Shown here: positions 7,597 through 15,561 of the stretch, in pieces
Layout of the letters: each line of letters opens with the position of its first letter
Numbering within the stretch: the first letter of the stretch is position 1
Source of the DNA: a virus
DNA length: 37,993 bases
Virus record (IMG/VR): IMGVR_UViG_3300048625_000120
Span: 1 to 37,993 of that record
Reading direction: 5' to 3' (one strand)
Made by a program: the position numbers and the translations under genes
The notes under the pieces: model-generated
Seen by the model: only the letters and a program-made list of their open reading frames with translations
What the model was told of the DNA's origin: nothing
Databases searched by the model: none

Positions 7597-7605
7597 GTAT
7601 TTATA
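7597..7605 (-). promoter_or_regulatory. T4-type late promoter box
   Basis: TATAAATAC on the minus strand, overlapping the TAA stop of the amidinotransferase gene and 19 nt before the ATG at 7578. It matches the T4 late consensus TATAAATA. It would drive the methyltransferase-like and tail-fibre genes. Confidence 0.65.
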
Positions 7606-8518
7606 TCGAACGAACTAAATCAAGTGTTACGCAATGAAAGCCTCCGCCTAGAGTGCGACTATGACGCAAAATCAAAGGGATAACTGTAAACTTCAAGGCC
7701 TCTAGAGTTTTAATTAGTAGGTCCTGTGCAGCATCAACAATAACTGTAGTGGGATTGATACTTAACATATTGAGACCAATCCACTTGCTGGCATAGGGGT
7801 ATTCGTGAAATCCTTGCGCCACTACATCGTTAACAAAGATCAGTTCTCGGTCTCGCAACATTTTAGGCAATGTGTCGTTAGTTACCCTGCTGCCATTGAT
7901 AACAAACGTGTCTGCGTTTAGTGCGGCAATGGTGCTGTCAATATGTACACCTGCATAGAAATTACACAGTTCGATTTCCACGTCGGGTACCTGTTTGCAC
8001 AGCCAATCATATGCTGCTCGATTGCCGCTGGCTGATTCTAAAAATAACCACTTGTCTTTAGCTACACGTAGAATGTTTGCGGCATCCAGTACCATGCCTT
8101 GATTTCGTGGCATGTGAATAATATGTTCTGCTTCGTCTAAGAAATCCATGTAGCATTGATATTCCATATCTCTGCATGGGTACATCATGGCTGTGTCAAT
8201 TATAATACCGCCATGCACAATGAAACGATCACGGGGGCAATAGTTGTAGAGCCCATCATGCACTTGGAAATTCATTGTAGACGGGCGCTCAACTTCTACA
8301 CCATGTACAGTAAGGATAGTGCAAAGACGTTGTAGGTCGCGATTGGTTTCGTCAATGATCCACTGTGGTACCGGTCCAGATGGCAGTGGAGTTTCCTTCC
8401 ACAAAGTGTTCTGTTCTTCTGCACGAAAGACTGGATCATGCACTGGCCAATTGGCGTGTGTAGCATCCCCAACAATAATACGCTTTAACGGATCGTATTC
8501 ATTCCAACTCGATATCAT
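7601..8518 (-). CDS. Amidinotransferase (glycine amidinotransferase-like)
   Basis: 305 residues. Member of the guanidine-modifying (amidinotransferase/deiminase) superfamily. Visible active-site features are CPRD (94-97), D145 in DAAN, H192 in GVHIDST, and the nucleophilic Cys296 in TLGGGFHCVTLD. The HSRTLGGGFHC ending and SINPTTVIVDA are characteristic of arginine:glycine or inosamine-phosphate amidinotransferases rather than arginine deiminases. The enzyme would transfer an amidino group from arginine to an amine acceptor. It shares 4 nt with the upstream oxygenase-like gene (ATGA coupling), next to a sugar dehydrogenase. The acceptor is unknown; glycine or an amino sugar are the obvious options. 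Confidence 0.85.
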   Translation of the reverse strand: MISSWNEYDPLKRIIVGDATHANWPVHDPVFRAEEQNTLWKETPLPSGPVPQWIIDETNRDLQRLCTILTVHGVEVERPSTMNFQVHDGLYNYCPRDRFIVHGGIIIDTAMMYPCRDMEYQCYMDFLDEAEHIIHMPRNQGMVLDAANILRVAKDKWLFLESASGNRAAYDWLCKQVPDVEIELCNFYAGVHIDSTIAALNADTFVINGSRVTNDTLPKMLRDRELIFVNDVVAQGFHEYPYASKWIGLNMLSINPTTVIVDAAQDLLIKTLEALKFTVIPLILRHSRTLGGGFHCVTLDLVRSI

Positions 8519-9033
8519 ACATGCCCTGTGATTTGTAGTGTGTAACGTGATTCAATGCCGATATTGGCTGCGGCATGCGGGGCATCATATTCCCATTCGA
8601 TAACTGTACCAGCTTCCCAATTAACTATACCCATGCCATTGATTTCACTATAGTGACCGGGCTTCCAATCTTCTAAGAACACCACGGCACGTCGGATAGT
8701 ATCTTCTCGACCTTGCAAGTTATGCAGTGTAACATATCTTGCGTATAAGTCAGCATGAGTTGGTAAGACTGTTCCGGTATCCATGCGGTAGTAACTGGTA
8801 CCAATGTCCTTCCATCCCAACTCTTGATAGATAGTGATGAACTTATCATTCCATGTGGGCTGAGGGCTGCGCATATCGCACATGGCTCCGGTAAACGGAC
8901 CAGTATAACCTTGGTGCTTCCAGATGCGCAAGCTCTCAGGATCATTGAACTCTTCTGTTACATAGTCCAACAGTTTATATTCAATGTCCCAAAACTTAGG
9001 GATTTTATACTTTGCGTGAACGTGTGTTGCCAT
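8515..9033 (-). CDS. 2OG-Fe(II) oxygenase-like (Asp/Asn hydroxylase type) protein
   Basis: 172 residues. A cupin-type jelly-roll is suggested by the motif set H93-x-D95 (LPTHADLY), distal His153 (DAPHAAANIG) and Arg163 (SRYTLQITG). That is the Fe(II) triad and 2-oxoglutarate-binding Arg of the aspartyl/asparaginyl hydroxylase-like branch. The start MATHVHAKYKIPKF follows an AAGG site; the frame extends upstream but lies inside the dehydrogenase gene. It overlaps neighbours on both sides. It probably hydroxylates a peptide or small molecule; the substrate is unknown. Confidence 0.7.
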   Translation of the reverse strand: MATHVHAKYKIPKFWDIEYKLLDYVTEEFNDPESLRIWKHQGYTGPFTGAMCDMRSPQPTWNDKFITIYQELGWKDIGTSYYRMDTGTVLPTHADLYARYVTLHNLQGREDTIRRAVVFLEDWKPGHYSEINGMGIVNWEAGTVIEWEYDAPHAAANIGIESRYTLQITGHV

Positions 9034-10252
9034 AGTGAATAACCTTAATGTCTGTGCGGCTAGTAGAATACTGGCGCCATGGGTCAATTATAACGCTGCC
9101 TGCATTGATCTTGCAGTAGAGTTCTTGCTCGTTCTCTTCGCCTGCATAACCATATGTAATGCGTCGATTGTGAGCCAACAGTACTACTCCAGTTACTGAC
9201 TTGGGGTTCATTTCCTCAGTAAGCGGGTCAATGTATGTGACCTTGGCACCCATTTGCTCTAGGTAGTGACCGATTAGCAAACTATAGCTGCCTTCAAGGT
9301 ATTCAACGTCGGGCTTGTATGCTTTACCGTGAATGTAAATTGGCGTTATACCATCTTCGGTAGTGGCTTCGCAGTAGACAAACCTAGCTAGATTTTCTGC
9401 TTGAATTTCTCGTGCATTCATAATAGCATCAAATAAGTCGTAACCTAGATCCAACTTCTCTGCCATGTAGCGTAATGCGATGTTGTCGCGTGGGTGGCAG
9501 GGTCCGGCATCACCCATACCTGCTGTCATGTATTTTGGCCCCATGATTCGCATACTAGATTTCGCTAGTGCATCAGTCACGACATCCACATTGATATTGC
9601 CTTGCTTGATAGCAACGTCCTGGATCATGTTAGCTAATCCAATCTTGGCACTAATAAATGTGTTGTAAAACACCTTGATACATTCCGCTTCGTCCCACGT
9701 ACCAACTTCATAGCGTGGATCATTTTTCATAATTGTTTTATAAAAATCAATTAACTCTTTGGCATCGGTTGTAACGTCACCATCTTCTGTGCCGATAATA
9801 ACCATCTCGGGATTAACCATGTCCCACTCAACGCTGCCCATTGCAATCAGGTAAGGGTTGTAAATGAACCGAGGATTGGTAATATGTTGTCGCAATCTGC
9901 CTCGCACTGTTCCTGGTAGCACAGTGCTGATTAGTACAACCATTTGATTAGGTCGTGCCCAACAGTTGATTTGTTTAAGCACATGCTCAACTGTGTCGTA
10001 GTTGAAGTCTACGTTTGGCAAGTGCGCGATTGGACTTGCGCCGCCGTATTTGGGGTCATGTGGTGTTTGCACTGCAACAAAAATAATGTCTTGCCCTAGT
10101 ACTGCATCTTTGAGCTGGTCTACGATTTTAATTTTGTCACTGGTTTTACGATAAATATCATAGCCGGTAACACTATGCTTTTCGGCCATCACTTCGGCAC
10201 ACGCCATTCCCAACTTGCCAATTCCAATAAATCCAATTTTCTTGCTTAACAT
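9005..10252 (-). CDS. UDP-glucose/GDP-mannose dehydrogenase family protein
   Basis: 415 residues, close to the usual 390-450. N-terminal NAD-binding loop IGFIGIGKLG (Gly10, 12, 15). Central domain with STVLPGTVRGRL, NPYLIAMGSVEWDMVNPEMV and K193/N197 in IKVFYNTF. Catalytic Cys252 lies in GPCHPRDN. The C-terminal UDP-binding domain has KAYKPDVEYLEGS and VIIDPWR. It would oxidise the C6 hydroxyl of an NDP-sugar to an acid using two NAD+. The ATG at 10252 abuts the divergent ATG at 10253. It probably feeds a sugar-modification pathway with the neighbouring glycosyltransferase. Confidence 0.85.
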   Translation of the reverse strand: MLSKKIGFIGIGKLGMACAEVMAEKHSVTGYDIYRKTSDKIKIVDQLKDAVLGQDIIFVAVQTPHDPKYGGASPIAHLPNVDFNYDTVEHVLKQINCWARPNQMVVLISTVLPGTVRGRLRQHITNPRFIYNPYLIAMGSVEWDMVNPEMVIIGTEDGDVTTDAKELIDFYKTIMKNDPRYEVGTWDEAECIKVFYNTFISAKIGLANMIQDVAIKQGNINVDVVTDALAKSSMRIMGPKYMTAGMGDAGPCHPRDNIALRYMAEKLDLGYDLFDAIMNAREIQAENLARFVYCEATTEDGITPIYIHGKAYKPDVEYLEGSYSLLIGHYLEQMGAKVTYIDPLTEEMNPKSVTGVVLLAHNRRITYGYAGEENEQELYCKINAGSVIIDPWRQYSTSRTDIKVIHYGNTRSRKV

Positions 10253-11371
10253 ATGATTCCTTTTGATTTTTTCTATGGTGTGTATGATAACCACTTTTTT
10301 AACAAACTTGGTGTTTCAATTCTAAATCCGGTGTTTAACGATAATAGACTAGAATTTGAGCATCAAATTATTATGCCTGATCCTACTAAAAAAGTGATTG
10401 TGTTCTATGACCAAGAGCCGATTGATGTTAACAAATTCTATAGTACCGTATATCGCAATCACAAGCTCACAAACGAGCAATGTAAAATAATAGTATCCAG
10501 TGAGTATAGCACAGAGAGTACGGTCATCTGCAAAGATTACGAACTAACTAGCGTTCAGTATTTCTACCATGCGTTGCTGTGTCATGAGTGGTACAGGAAT
10601 TATTGGTACAGTGGTATTAACGTTAACACCGATTTTGATCGAACATATATTACTTATAACAATCAAACATTATCCAAACGTTTGTACCGTGCAAACCTTG
10701 TCATTGAATTAACCAAGCGAGACCTACTAAGGAATGGATATGTTAGCTACAATAGCGCCCAATTCAAATCCATTGCGAACTCTTTAAAATTCTACACAAT
10801 GATTCCGGGGTCACACAAAGCAAATATAGTTGCTAACTTAGGAATGTTGCAAGACCAATTGGTCATTGATACTGAGACTCCACATGGCGAACTTAGTGCA
10901 GCCATTAATGTAGAAGGAATGCAACGAGCATTTGTTAACCTAGTAACTGAAACCATCTTTTACGAAAATAAGCAGCATCTGACAGAAAAGATTTTCAAGC
11001 CTATTGTTGCAAAAATGCCGTTCTTGTTATTAGCAGGGGCAGGTTGCTTGTCGTATTTACGTAGCTACGGATTCAAAACTTTTGGAGATTTTTGGGATGA
11101 AAGTTACGACGATATCACTAATAGTGCCGACAGATTTAGTGCAGTGCTAGCTATACTCGAAGATCTATGCAACAAGCCGCACGAAGAACTAGTGCAAATG
11201 AAATTGGCAATGGCAGAAATACTAGAATACAATTTTAATCACTTCTATACAACCATGCGGCCCATTGTCGTTGACGAGTTTACAACAAAATTAGGCGCAG
11301 CATTAACCAAATCCGGGATTGAATACAACGCAGACGATCTGGATAACCTAAACCGCATATTAACCTACTAA
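10253..11371 (+). CDS. Glycosyltransferase-like protein, copy 2
   Basis: 372 residues, paralogous to the protein at 3532-4623 over the C-terminal third (TEKIFKPIVAKMPFLLLAG, YGFKTFGDFWDESYDDI). The N-terminal half has PTKKVIVFYDQEPIDVN, where both copies diverge. The start MIPFDFFYGVYDNHF lies head-to-head with the sugar-dehydrogenase ATG with no base between them, so any promoter must lie inside the opposite gene. The next gene follows after 7 nt. Acceptor unknown; phage virion or host surface glycan are the likely options. Confidence 0.6.
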   Translation: MIPFDFFYGVYDNHFFNKLGVSILNPVFNDNRLEFEHQIIMPDPTKKVIVFYDQEPIDVNKFYSTVYRNHKLTNEQCKIIVSSEYSTESTVICKDYELTSVQYFYHALLCHEWYRNYWYSGINVNTDFDRTYITYNNQTLSKRLYRANLVIELTKRDLLRNGYVSYNSAQFKSIANSLKFYTMIPGSHKANIVANLGMLQDQLVIDTETPHGELSAAINVEGMQRAFVNLVTETIFYENKQHLTEKIFKPIVAKMPFLLLAGAGCLSYLRSYGFKTFGDFWDESYDDITNSADRFSAVLAILEDLCNKPHEELVQMKLAMAEILEYNFNHFYTTMRPIVVDEFTTKLGAALTKSGIEYNADDLDNLNRILTY

Positions 11372-11375
11372 ATAC
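11368..11375 (+). promoter_or_regulatory. Late-type box CTAAATAC before the GGCT-GH19 gene
   Basis: CTAAATAC overlaps the TAA stop of the glycosyltransferase gene and sits 3 nt before the ATG at 11379. It resembles the TATAAATAC boxes at 7597 and 14231, which also overlap TAA stops. The spacing to the ATG is very short, so a coincidence is possible. Confidence 0.4.
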
Positions 11376-11378
11376 AGT

Positions 11379-12536
11379 ATGAAAATTACAGATGTGCTAG
11401 ACGAAGCGGGCGCTGCCCCTATATATTATTTTGCCTATGGCATGCTAACTGATCCAGAATTGATGCCGGGTGCAGAATTTGTCGGACGTGCAGAGTTAAA
11501 GAACTTTGTATTTGAGATGTTTACTTATGCCAACGTATTCCCATATCCTGGCGCCAGGGTAATTGGCAGCTTGTGGGCAATCGATAGACAGCTATTGTCC
11601 CAGTTGGATCAAACCGAAGGTTACCCAACCTTATACGATCGCAAAACTGTTCCAGTATTTGCCAATGGTGAGCGTCATGAAGCAGCAATCTACACAATGA
11701 CTCCCGAAACTAGAGAGTATATGCAGGGCACAGAACCAAACGATGCGTATATTGCTCGTTTAGAGCGCGGCTATAACAATGCCGGTATTCCTTTGCGCCA
11801 ACTTGACGATGCGCTAGATGCAATTTACTCTGCACAAGACCTCGATGAGGGATGGAAAGAATGGGCTGCTACAGGCGCACTTGCTGCGGGAATGGCACTG
11901 GGCGGTGGCGCTGCTGATGCTAAATCTGTACCACATGCACAACCTAAAGCTGCTGCACACCACGTGGCCAAAGCTGCGCAACCAGTTGCAGCACAGTCTA
12001 AATTAGCACAACCTGAAACCTACGGTGTTAGTATGAACACCGGTCCCGAGCATACTCTACAACGTACTGCTCTTAGAGCCGGCATTAAAGGAGCAGAACT
12101 AGCACAATTCATGGCACAAACACGCCACGAAAGTGCAGATTTTACACGTATGAAGGAGATTGGCGGCGCCAAGTACTTCCACAAGCGTTACGACCCTAAG
12201 GCTGCACCAGTTATGGCTAAGACCTTGGGCAACACACATGCAGGTGACGGAGTTAGGTATCACGGTCGTGGCTTTATTCAAATCACCGGACGCGACAACT
12301 ATCGTATGGCAGGAAAAGCGTTAGGGTTGCCGTTAGAGCAAAAGCCAGAGCTTGCTGCTAACCCAGAAATTGCTGCCAAGATTGCAGTGTGGTATTGGCA
12401 AACTCGCGTTAGACCTAATGTACACAACTTCAGTGACACTGCTACGGTCACTAAATATATTAACCCTGCGCTCAGAGGACTGCAAGATCGCTTGCACAAC
12501 TTTAAAGAGTACACTGTAGCGATGAACATGCGATGA
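11379..12536 (+). CDS. GGCT-like domain fused to GH19 chitinase/lysozyme domain
   Basis: 385 residues in three parts. Residues 15-150 are gamma-glutamylcyclotransferase-like (BtrG/AIG2 type): IYYFAYGMLTDPELM substrate loop and catalytic-type Glu80 in DQTEGYPTLYDR. Residues 160-215 are an Ala-rich hinge with one hydrophobic stretch. Residues 220-385 are a GH19 domain with Glu251 in QTRHESADF and the GRGFIQITGRDNY signature (296-308), cleaving the glycan chain of peptidoglycan. The N-terminus MKITDVLDEA resembles the T4 capsid-targeting leader, with LDE before Ala. It shares ATGA with the next gene. It may act as an internal or late lytic enzyme. Confidence 0.85.
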   Translation: MKITDVLDEAGAAPIYYFAYGMLTDPELMPGAEFVGRAELKNFVFEMFTYANVFPYPGARVIGSLWAIDRQLLSQLDQTEGYPTLYDRKTVPVFANGERHEAAIYTMTPETREYMQGTEPNDAYIARLERGYNNAGIPLRQLDDALDAIYSAQDLDEGWKEWAATGALAAGMALGGGAADAKSVPHAQPKAAAHHVAKAAQPVAAQSKLAQPETYGVSMNTGPEHTLQRTALRAGIKGAELAQFMAQTRHESADFTRMKEIGGAKYFHKRYDPKAAPVMAKTLGNTHAGDGVRYHGRGFIQITGRDNYRMAGKALGLPLEQKPELAANPEIAAKIAVWYWQTRVRPNVHNFSDTATVTKYINPALRGLQDRLHNFKEYTVAMNMR

Positions 12537-12892
12537 AAATAAACGAAATTTTAACAGAAGCCCTAGTAGGTGAACTCAACTTTGGTCCATTGAAGATTAT
12601 GGTGGACCAACATACCATTGATAGATCCATTCAACGCTATGTTTCACCTTTTGGTGTAGACCGCGTACTAAAACAACTGCCTAATGTAATCGACGAATTG
12701 CGCGGTGTCGAACCCGGACAACAAGTTTGGGTATACGACCAAGCACAAAACATTGCTTTAGGTATGCGTAGACTTGGTACAGAGCAAAACCTGCGTTTCT
12801 TGTTTAAAACTGTAGTTGGTGATCGTCCCTATGACAGCGACATGCCTGTTATCCTATTAGGCGAGCCTCAAGAAGAGCTAGGCACAGTTTAA
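12533..12892 (+). CDS. Hypothetical protein with capsid-targeting-like leader
   Basis: 119 residues. The opening MKINEILTEALVGEL is strikingly like the previous protein's leader and the T4 internal-protein leader (MKTYQEFIAEA). The rest is a compact mixed domain (MVDQHTIDRSIQRYVSPFGV, GQQVWVYDQ) of no family I recognise. It is translationally coupled to the GGCT-GH19 gene (ATGA overlap) and overlaps the convergent peptidase gene by 4 bp. A likely virion-packaged protein if the leader call is right. Confidence 0.65.
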   Translation: MKINEILTEALVGELNFGPLKIMVDQHTIDRSIQRYVSPFGVDRVLKQLPNVIDELRGVEPGQQVWVYDQAQNIALGMRRLGTEQNLRFLFKTVVGDRPYDSDMPVILLGEPQEELGTV

Positions 12893-13644
12893 TCTACTTG
12901 CTTGTAGATAAACTCAGCTTCGGGTATACGGGTTCTACCGTTCTTACTACCTAACACAACAACGCGGCGCAGGCCGCGTTCTGTTTCTACTGTTAAAATA
13001 ATACATCCACCTGCTGCGTTAGTGGTGCCAGTCTTGCTAACAATGAACTTGTGCTTGTGCCCAATTAGGGGATTGGTTTGTTTAAAGATTAACCAACGCT
13101 TTTTGTTCTTAATTTCCACTTTGGTCTTGGTAGCAGCGTCCACAATAAGATAGTTCTTCTCTGCTACGTTTAATAATAACAGCAAGTCTTCTGCGGTACT
13201 GGTATTGTCTGCTAACAGTCCCGTGGCATCAACATAGTTGGTATGTCGCATACCGTACTTCATAGCGTTAGCATTCATGTCACTAATGCAATTACCGTAT
13301 CCGCCTATATAATGTCTGCATAGCAAGTCTGCTGCGTGGTTGTCGCTTTTGACCATTGCAAGATTGATAAGCTCTTGCCTAGTTAGTCGTAGGGTTTTGT
13401 TGTAAGCTATGGATTGATTTAGATCCTGCTTTGCTTCCATAACGGTTAGCACAGTCATTACCTTAGTAATGCTGGCCATTGGGCGTATGGTGCCAGTGTC
13501 TTTGCTGGCTAGGATTTGGTTTTGTTCGTCTGCAACGAGCCAGGACTTTGCAGTAAGGTCGCTAGTGTCGTCGATAGTTGTGGCAGGTTTCGCCCAGCTA
13601 ATGCTGCTGGCAAGTAATGCCAAAATAAGTATAGTGCTACGCAT
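12889..13644 (-). CDS. PBP7-like D-Ala-D-Ala endopeptidase (S11 family)
   Basis: 251 residues. Signal peptide MRSTILILALLASSISWA. All three serine penicillin-recognising motifs are visible: S58-I-T-K61 (nucleophile), S100-D-N102, and K204-T-G206 in VSKTGTTNAAGG. The size and lack of a C-terminal domain fit the PbpG (PBP7) endopeptidase group, which cuts peptide cross-links in the periplasm. A phage could use it for peptidoglycan remodelling or lysis. The intact motif set argues that it is active. No strong promoter is seen before it. Confidence 0.88.
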   Translation of the reverse strand: MRSTILILALLASSISWAKPATTIDDTSDLTAKSWLVADEQNQILASKDTGTIRPMASITKVMTVLTVMEAKQDLNQSIAYNKTLRLTRQELINLAMVKSDNHAADLLCRHYIGGYGNCISDMNANAMKYGMRHTNYVDATGLLADNTSTAEDLLLLLNVAEKNYLIVDAATKTKVEIKNKKRWLIFKQTNPLIGHKHKFIVSKTGTTNAAGGCIILTVETERGLRRVVVLGSKNGRTRIPEAEFIYKQVD

Positions 13645-13687
13645 TTGTCAAAGTAGTTTAGCATAGATGCCAATGATATTAAAGTGT

Positions 13688-14227
13688 TTAGGTTATTCGA
13701 GGATTTCCAAATACAGTTTCGATTGCCATGCCGTTGTGCAGCTTGCGTTGGTATGTTCCGTGATCTACCATCTTTAGATTTGGATCGTTAAATAGGAATT
13801 TCAGTAGATGCTCATTATCTACCATTGGTACAGGTAAACGCTTTAGGGTTGCCCGCATGGCATCACTGCTTTCAATCCAGAATCCTGGCTTGTTGAGCAA
13901 CTGAGTCACTTTGTTTATTACACGGTCTTTGCTTTGTTTTTGCCCATCGTGTCCGATGCCTTGGATTTTGTATCCAACCCAATGCTCATTTGCTCTAGGT
14001 CCACGATAAAATACACACGCATCGACGTCGGGGTCTGCGTCCCAATCAATGACATTCCAGTCGCTTGGGATAACATCTTTAATACTGGTAACGAAACTGC
14101 CGTGTGTAGTAGAACCGTATGCGTTGTTAACTAGATCGATTAAATTGTCCCCGAGCTCTTGTTTATCGGCATTGGATACAACTAATTCCCATAGATTTTT
14201 TGGTAGACTGACTTCTGTAATACGCAT
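13688..14227 (-). CDS. Hypothetical protein, possible GNAT-like
   Basis: 179 residues. It begins MRITEVSLPKNLWELV, a leader reminiscent of the MKIxE openings at 11379 and 12533 but lacking the LxEA cleavage-type site. The sequence ELGDNLIDLVNNAYG and the later FGNPRIT tail are like phage proteins annotated as acetyltransferase-like, but I see no acetyl-CoA loop (RxxGxG), so the function stays open. TATAAATAC lies 3 nt before the ATG. Confidence 0.65.
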   Translation of the reverse strand: MRITEVSLPKNLWELVVSNADKQELGDNLIDLVNNAYGSTTHGSFVTSIKDVIPSDWNVIDWDADPDVDACVFYRGPRANEHWVGYKIQGIGHDGQKQSKDRVINKVTQLLNKPGFWIESSDAMRATLKRLPVPMVDNEHLLKFLFNDPNLKMVDHGTYQRKLHNGMAIETVFGNPRIT

Positions 14228-14230
14228 TTA

Positions 14231-14239
14231 GTATTTATA
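14231..14239 (-). promoter_or_regulatory. T4-type late promoter box
   Basis: TATAAATAC on the minus strand, overlapping the TAA stop of the upstream secreted-protein gene and ending 3 nt before the ATG at 14227. At T4 spacing the transcript would start at or inside the start codon, so a leaderless or reinitiating message is possible. Confidence 0.5.
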
Positions 14240-14549
14240 GCATCGTTCCAGTCTTGGGAAAACGGTAACGTACATCCTTGCCTACGCTAATAACACACGC
14301 GGCTTCTGTGTCAAACTCAATAATAGTGTATGAGCCAGTTTCCTTATTAAGGTATAGAGCCATTGCAACTTCACTCATATTTGAAGTTGTGCCCATCACC
14401 ATTGGCTCTTCGCCGTACTTGTCTTTGAGATCCTTCATTAGGACTTTAACTGGAAAACACACAATCTTCTTGTTTGTTTCCACTGGCTTTTGTGCGTGGG
14501 TTACTGCGCACACTAGGGCAAGACTGAGAGCAATAAGGTATTTAAACAT
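14235..14549 (-). CDS. Small secreted protein
   Basis: 104 residues. Signal peptide MFKYLIALSLALVCAVTHA, then a domain with two Cys (IVCFPVK and EAACVISVG). The start is placed at the signal peptide; the frame extends upstream through a small membrane-protein gene without a good start. It probably has a periplasmic location. An ATAAGTATT box lies 8 nt before the ATG. Function unknown. Confidence 0.6.
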   Translation of the reverse strand: MFKYLIALSLALVCAVTHAQKPVETNKKIVCFPVKVLMKDLKDKYGEEPMVMGTTSNMSEVAMALYLNKETGSYTIIEFDTEAACVISVGKDVRYRFPKTGTML

Positions 14550-14557
14550 GCAAATAC

Positions 14558-14713
14558 TTATCGTATTCGTTCCCACCATGCAATTAAAAATAGAATTCCA
14601 ATGATAGCCCATTTAGTTAGTCCCACGGATAGGGCCAATAGTACAGTATATGCTGACCCTACACCTTGGTCTAGCAACCATGCTAGCATACTTTGTTTCT
14701 TCTTTTTCACCAT
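14558..14713 (-). CDS. Small membrane protein (51 aa)
   Basis: Starts MVKKKKQSMLAWLLDQGVGS and ends LIAWWERIR. A basic N-terminus is followed by one or two hydrophobic helices (YTVLLALSVGL, AIIGILFLIAWW). The ATG overlaps the upstream TAA (TAATG), a coupling pattern seen across this genome. Holin-like size, but there is no direct evidence for that role. Confidence 0.6.
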   Translation of the reverse strand: MVKKKKQSMLAWLLDQGVGSAYTVLLALSVGLTKWAIIGILFLIAWWERIR

Positions 14714-15495
14714 TATCGTCCAATATAGATACGGGGTTTCGCTTCTTCATCGCGTTGCTTTTGAGTCTTCGGAACCCACTCAGTACCATACTGTGGATAT
14801 TTTTGAATACGATCTTCTACCACATGCACCATAAGCATAATAGAAAATCCGATTGCAAATATCATACCGATGGCTCCCACACCCTCGATAAAGTATTTGT
14901 CAAGTAAGTCTTTTTTGCGTTTAGCTGCGAGCTCTTCGTCGCGCATTTTTCTGGCTATAAGCACACGCTGGGTTTGTCCCATGTGTTTCATCATAGCTTC
15001 TACTTCTGTGTATAGCGCACCTAGCTCGGGAGGGCTTTGGTATACCATTAGCTCACGTAGATCCACGCTCATTTGCTCTAGCTGCTTACGCATTAGAACA
15101 CGCTGTAGGGCACGTTTACCTAAACTAGCATCGCCGGTATATACTTCGTTCTCAGCACGGCGCTCTTCTTCTTCCATAATGGCCAAGCATTTATAGAAGT
15201 TGTCGTAGTACTCGCCTAACTTTTCCCCGATCTCTGTGTAAACGCCAGTATGTGCCCCTGCGTTTGCTTTTTTGTTTAGCTCAATAACTTCATTCTTTTG
15301 CTGAATATATTGATTACGCTGTTCTACAGTGGCAGGTTTTTCTGGTGGGTGAAGTTTCTTAAATTGATCGTCGAGATCTTTAAGTACGTCTTTAACTTCC
15401 CCTGCGGCACCCTTGATGTCCCTGTATAGTTTGCAGCCAGCCTTAACTGCGGAGACGGCTCCGTTGGCAAGTGCAAAGAGGGTTAATGGATCCAC
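14713..15495 (-). CDS. Coiled-coil protein with C-terminal membrane segment
   Basis: 260 residues. It starts at GTG with a GGAG site 6 nt away (MDPLTLFALANGAVSAVKAG); the nearby ATG is out of frame. Residues 20-190 are charged and helical (VKDVLKDLDDQFKKLHPPEK, EEEERRAENEVY). Around residue 205 is a single transmembrane segment (GVGAIGMIFAIGFSIMLMVHVV), followed by a basic tail. It resembles conserved hypothetical proteins of marine and freshwater T4-like phages. Function unknown. Confidence 0.7.
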   Translation of the reverse strand: MDPLTLFALANGAVSAVKAGCKLYRDIKGAAGEVKDVLKDLDDQFKKLHPPEKPATVEQRNQYIQQKNEVIELNKKANAGAHTGVYTEIGEKLGEYYDNFYKCLAIMEEEERRAENEVYTGDASLGKRALQRVLMRKQLEQMSVDLRELMVYQSPPELGALYTEVEAMMKHMGQTQRVLIARKMRDEELAAKRKKDLLDKYFIEGVGAIGMIFAIGFSIMLMVHVVEDRIQKYPQYGTEWVPKTQKQRDEEAKPRIYIGR

Positions 15496-15561
15496 CGCAT
15501 CTCCTGTTATTATTATTGTTAGAGGGTTACCCTAACTTATTTACAGGAGGTTTGCTCTAGA

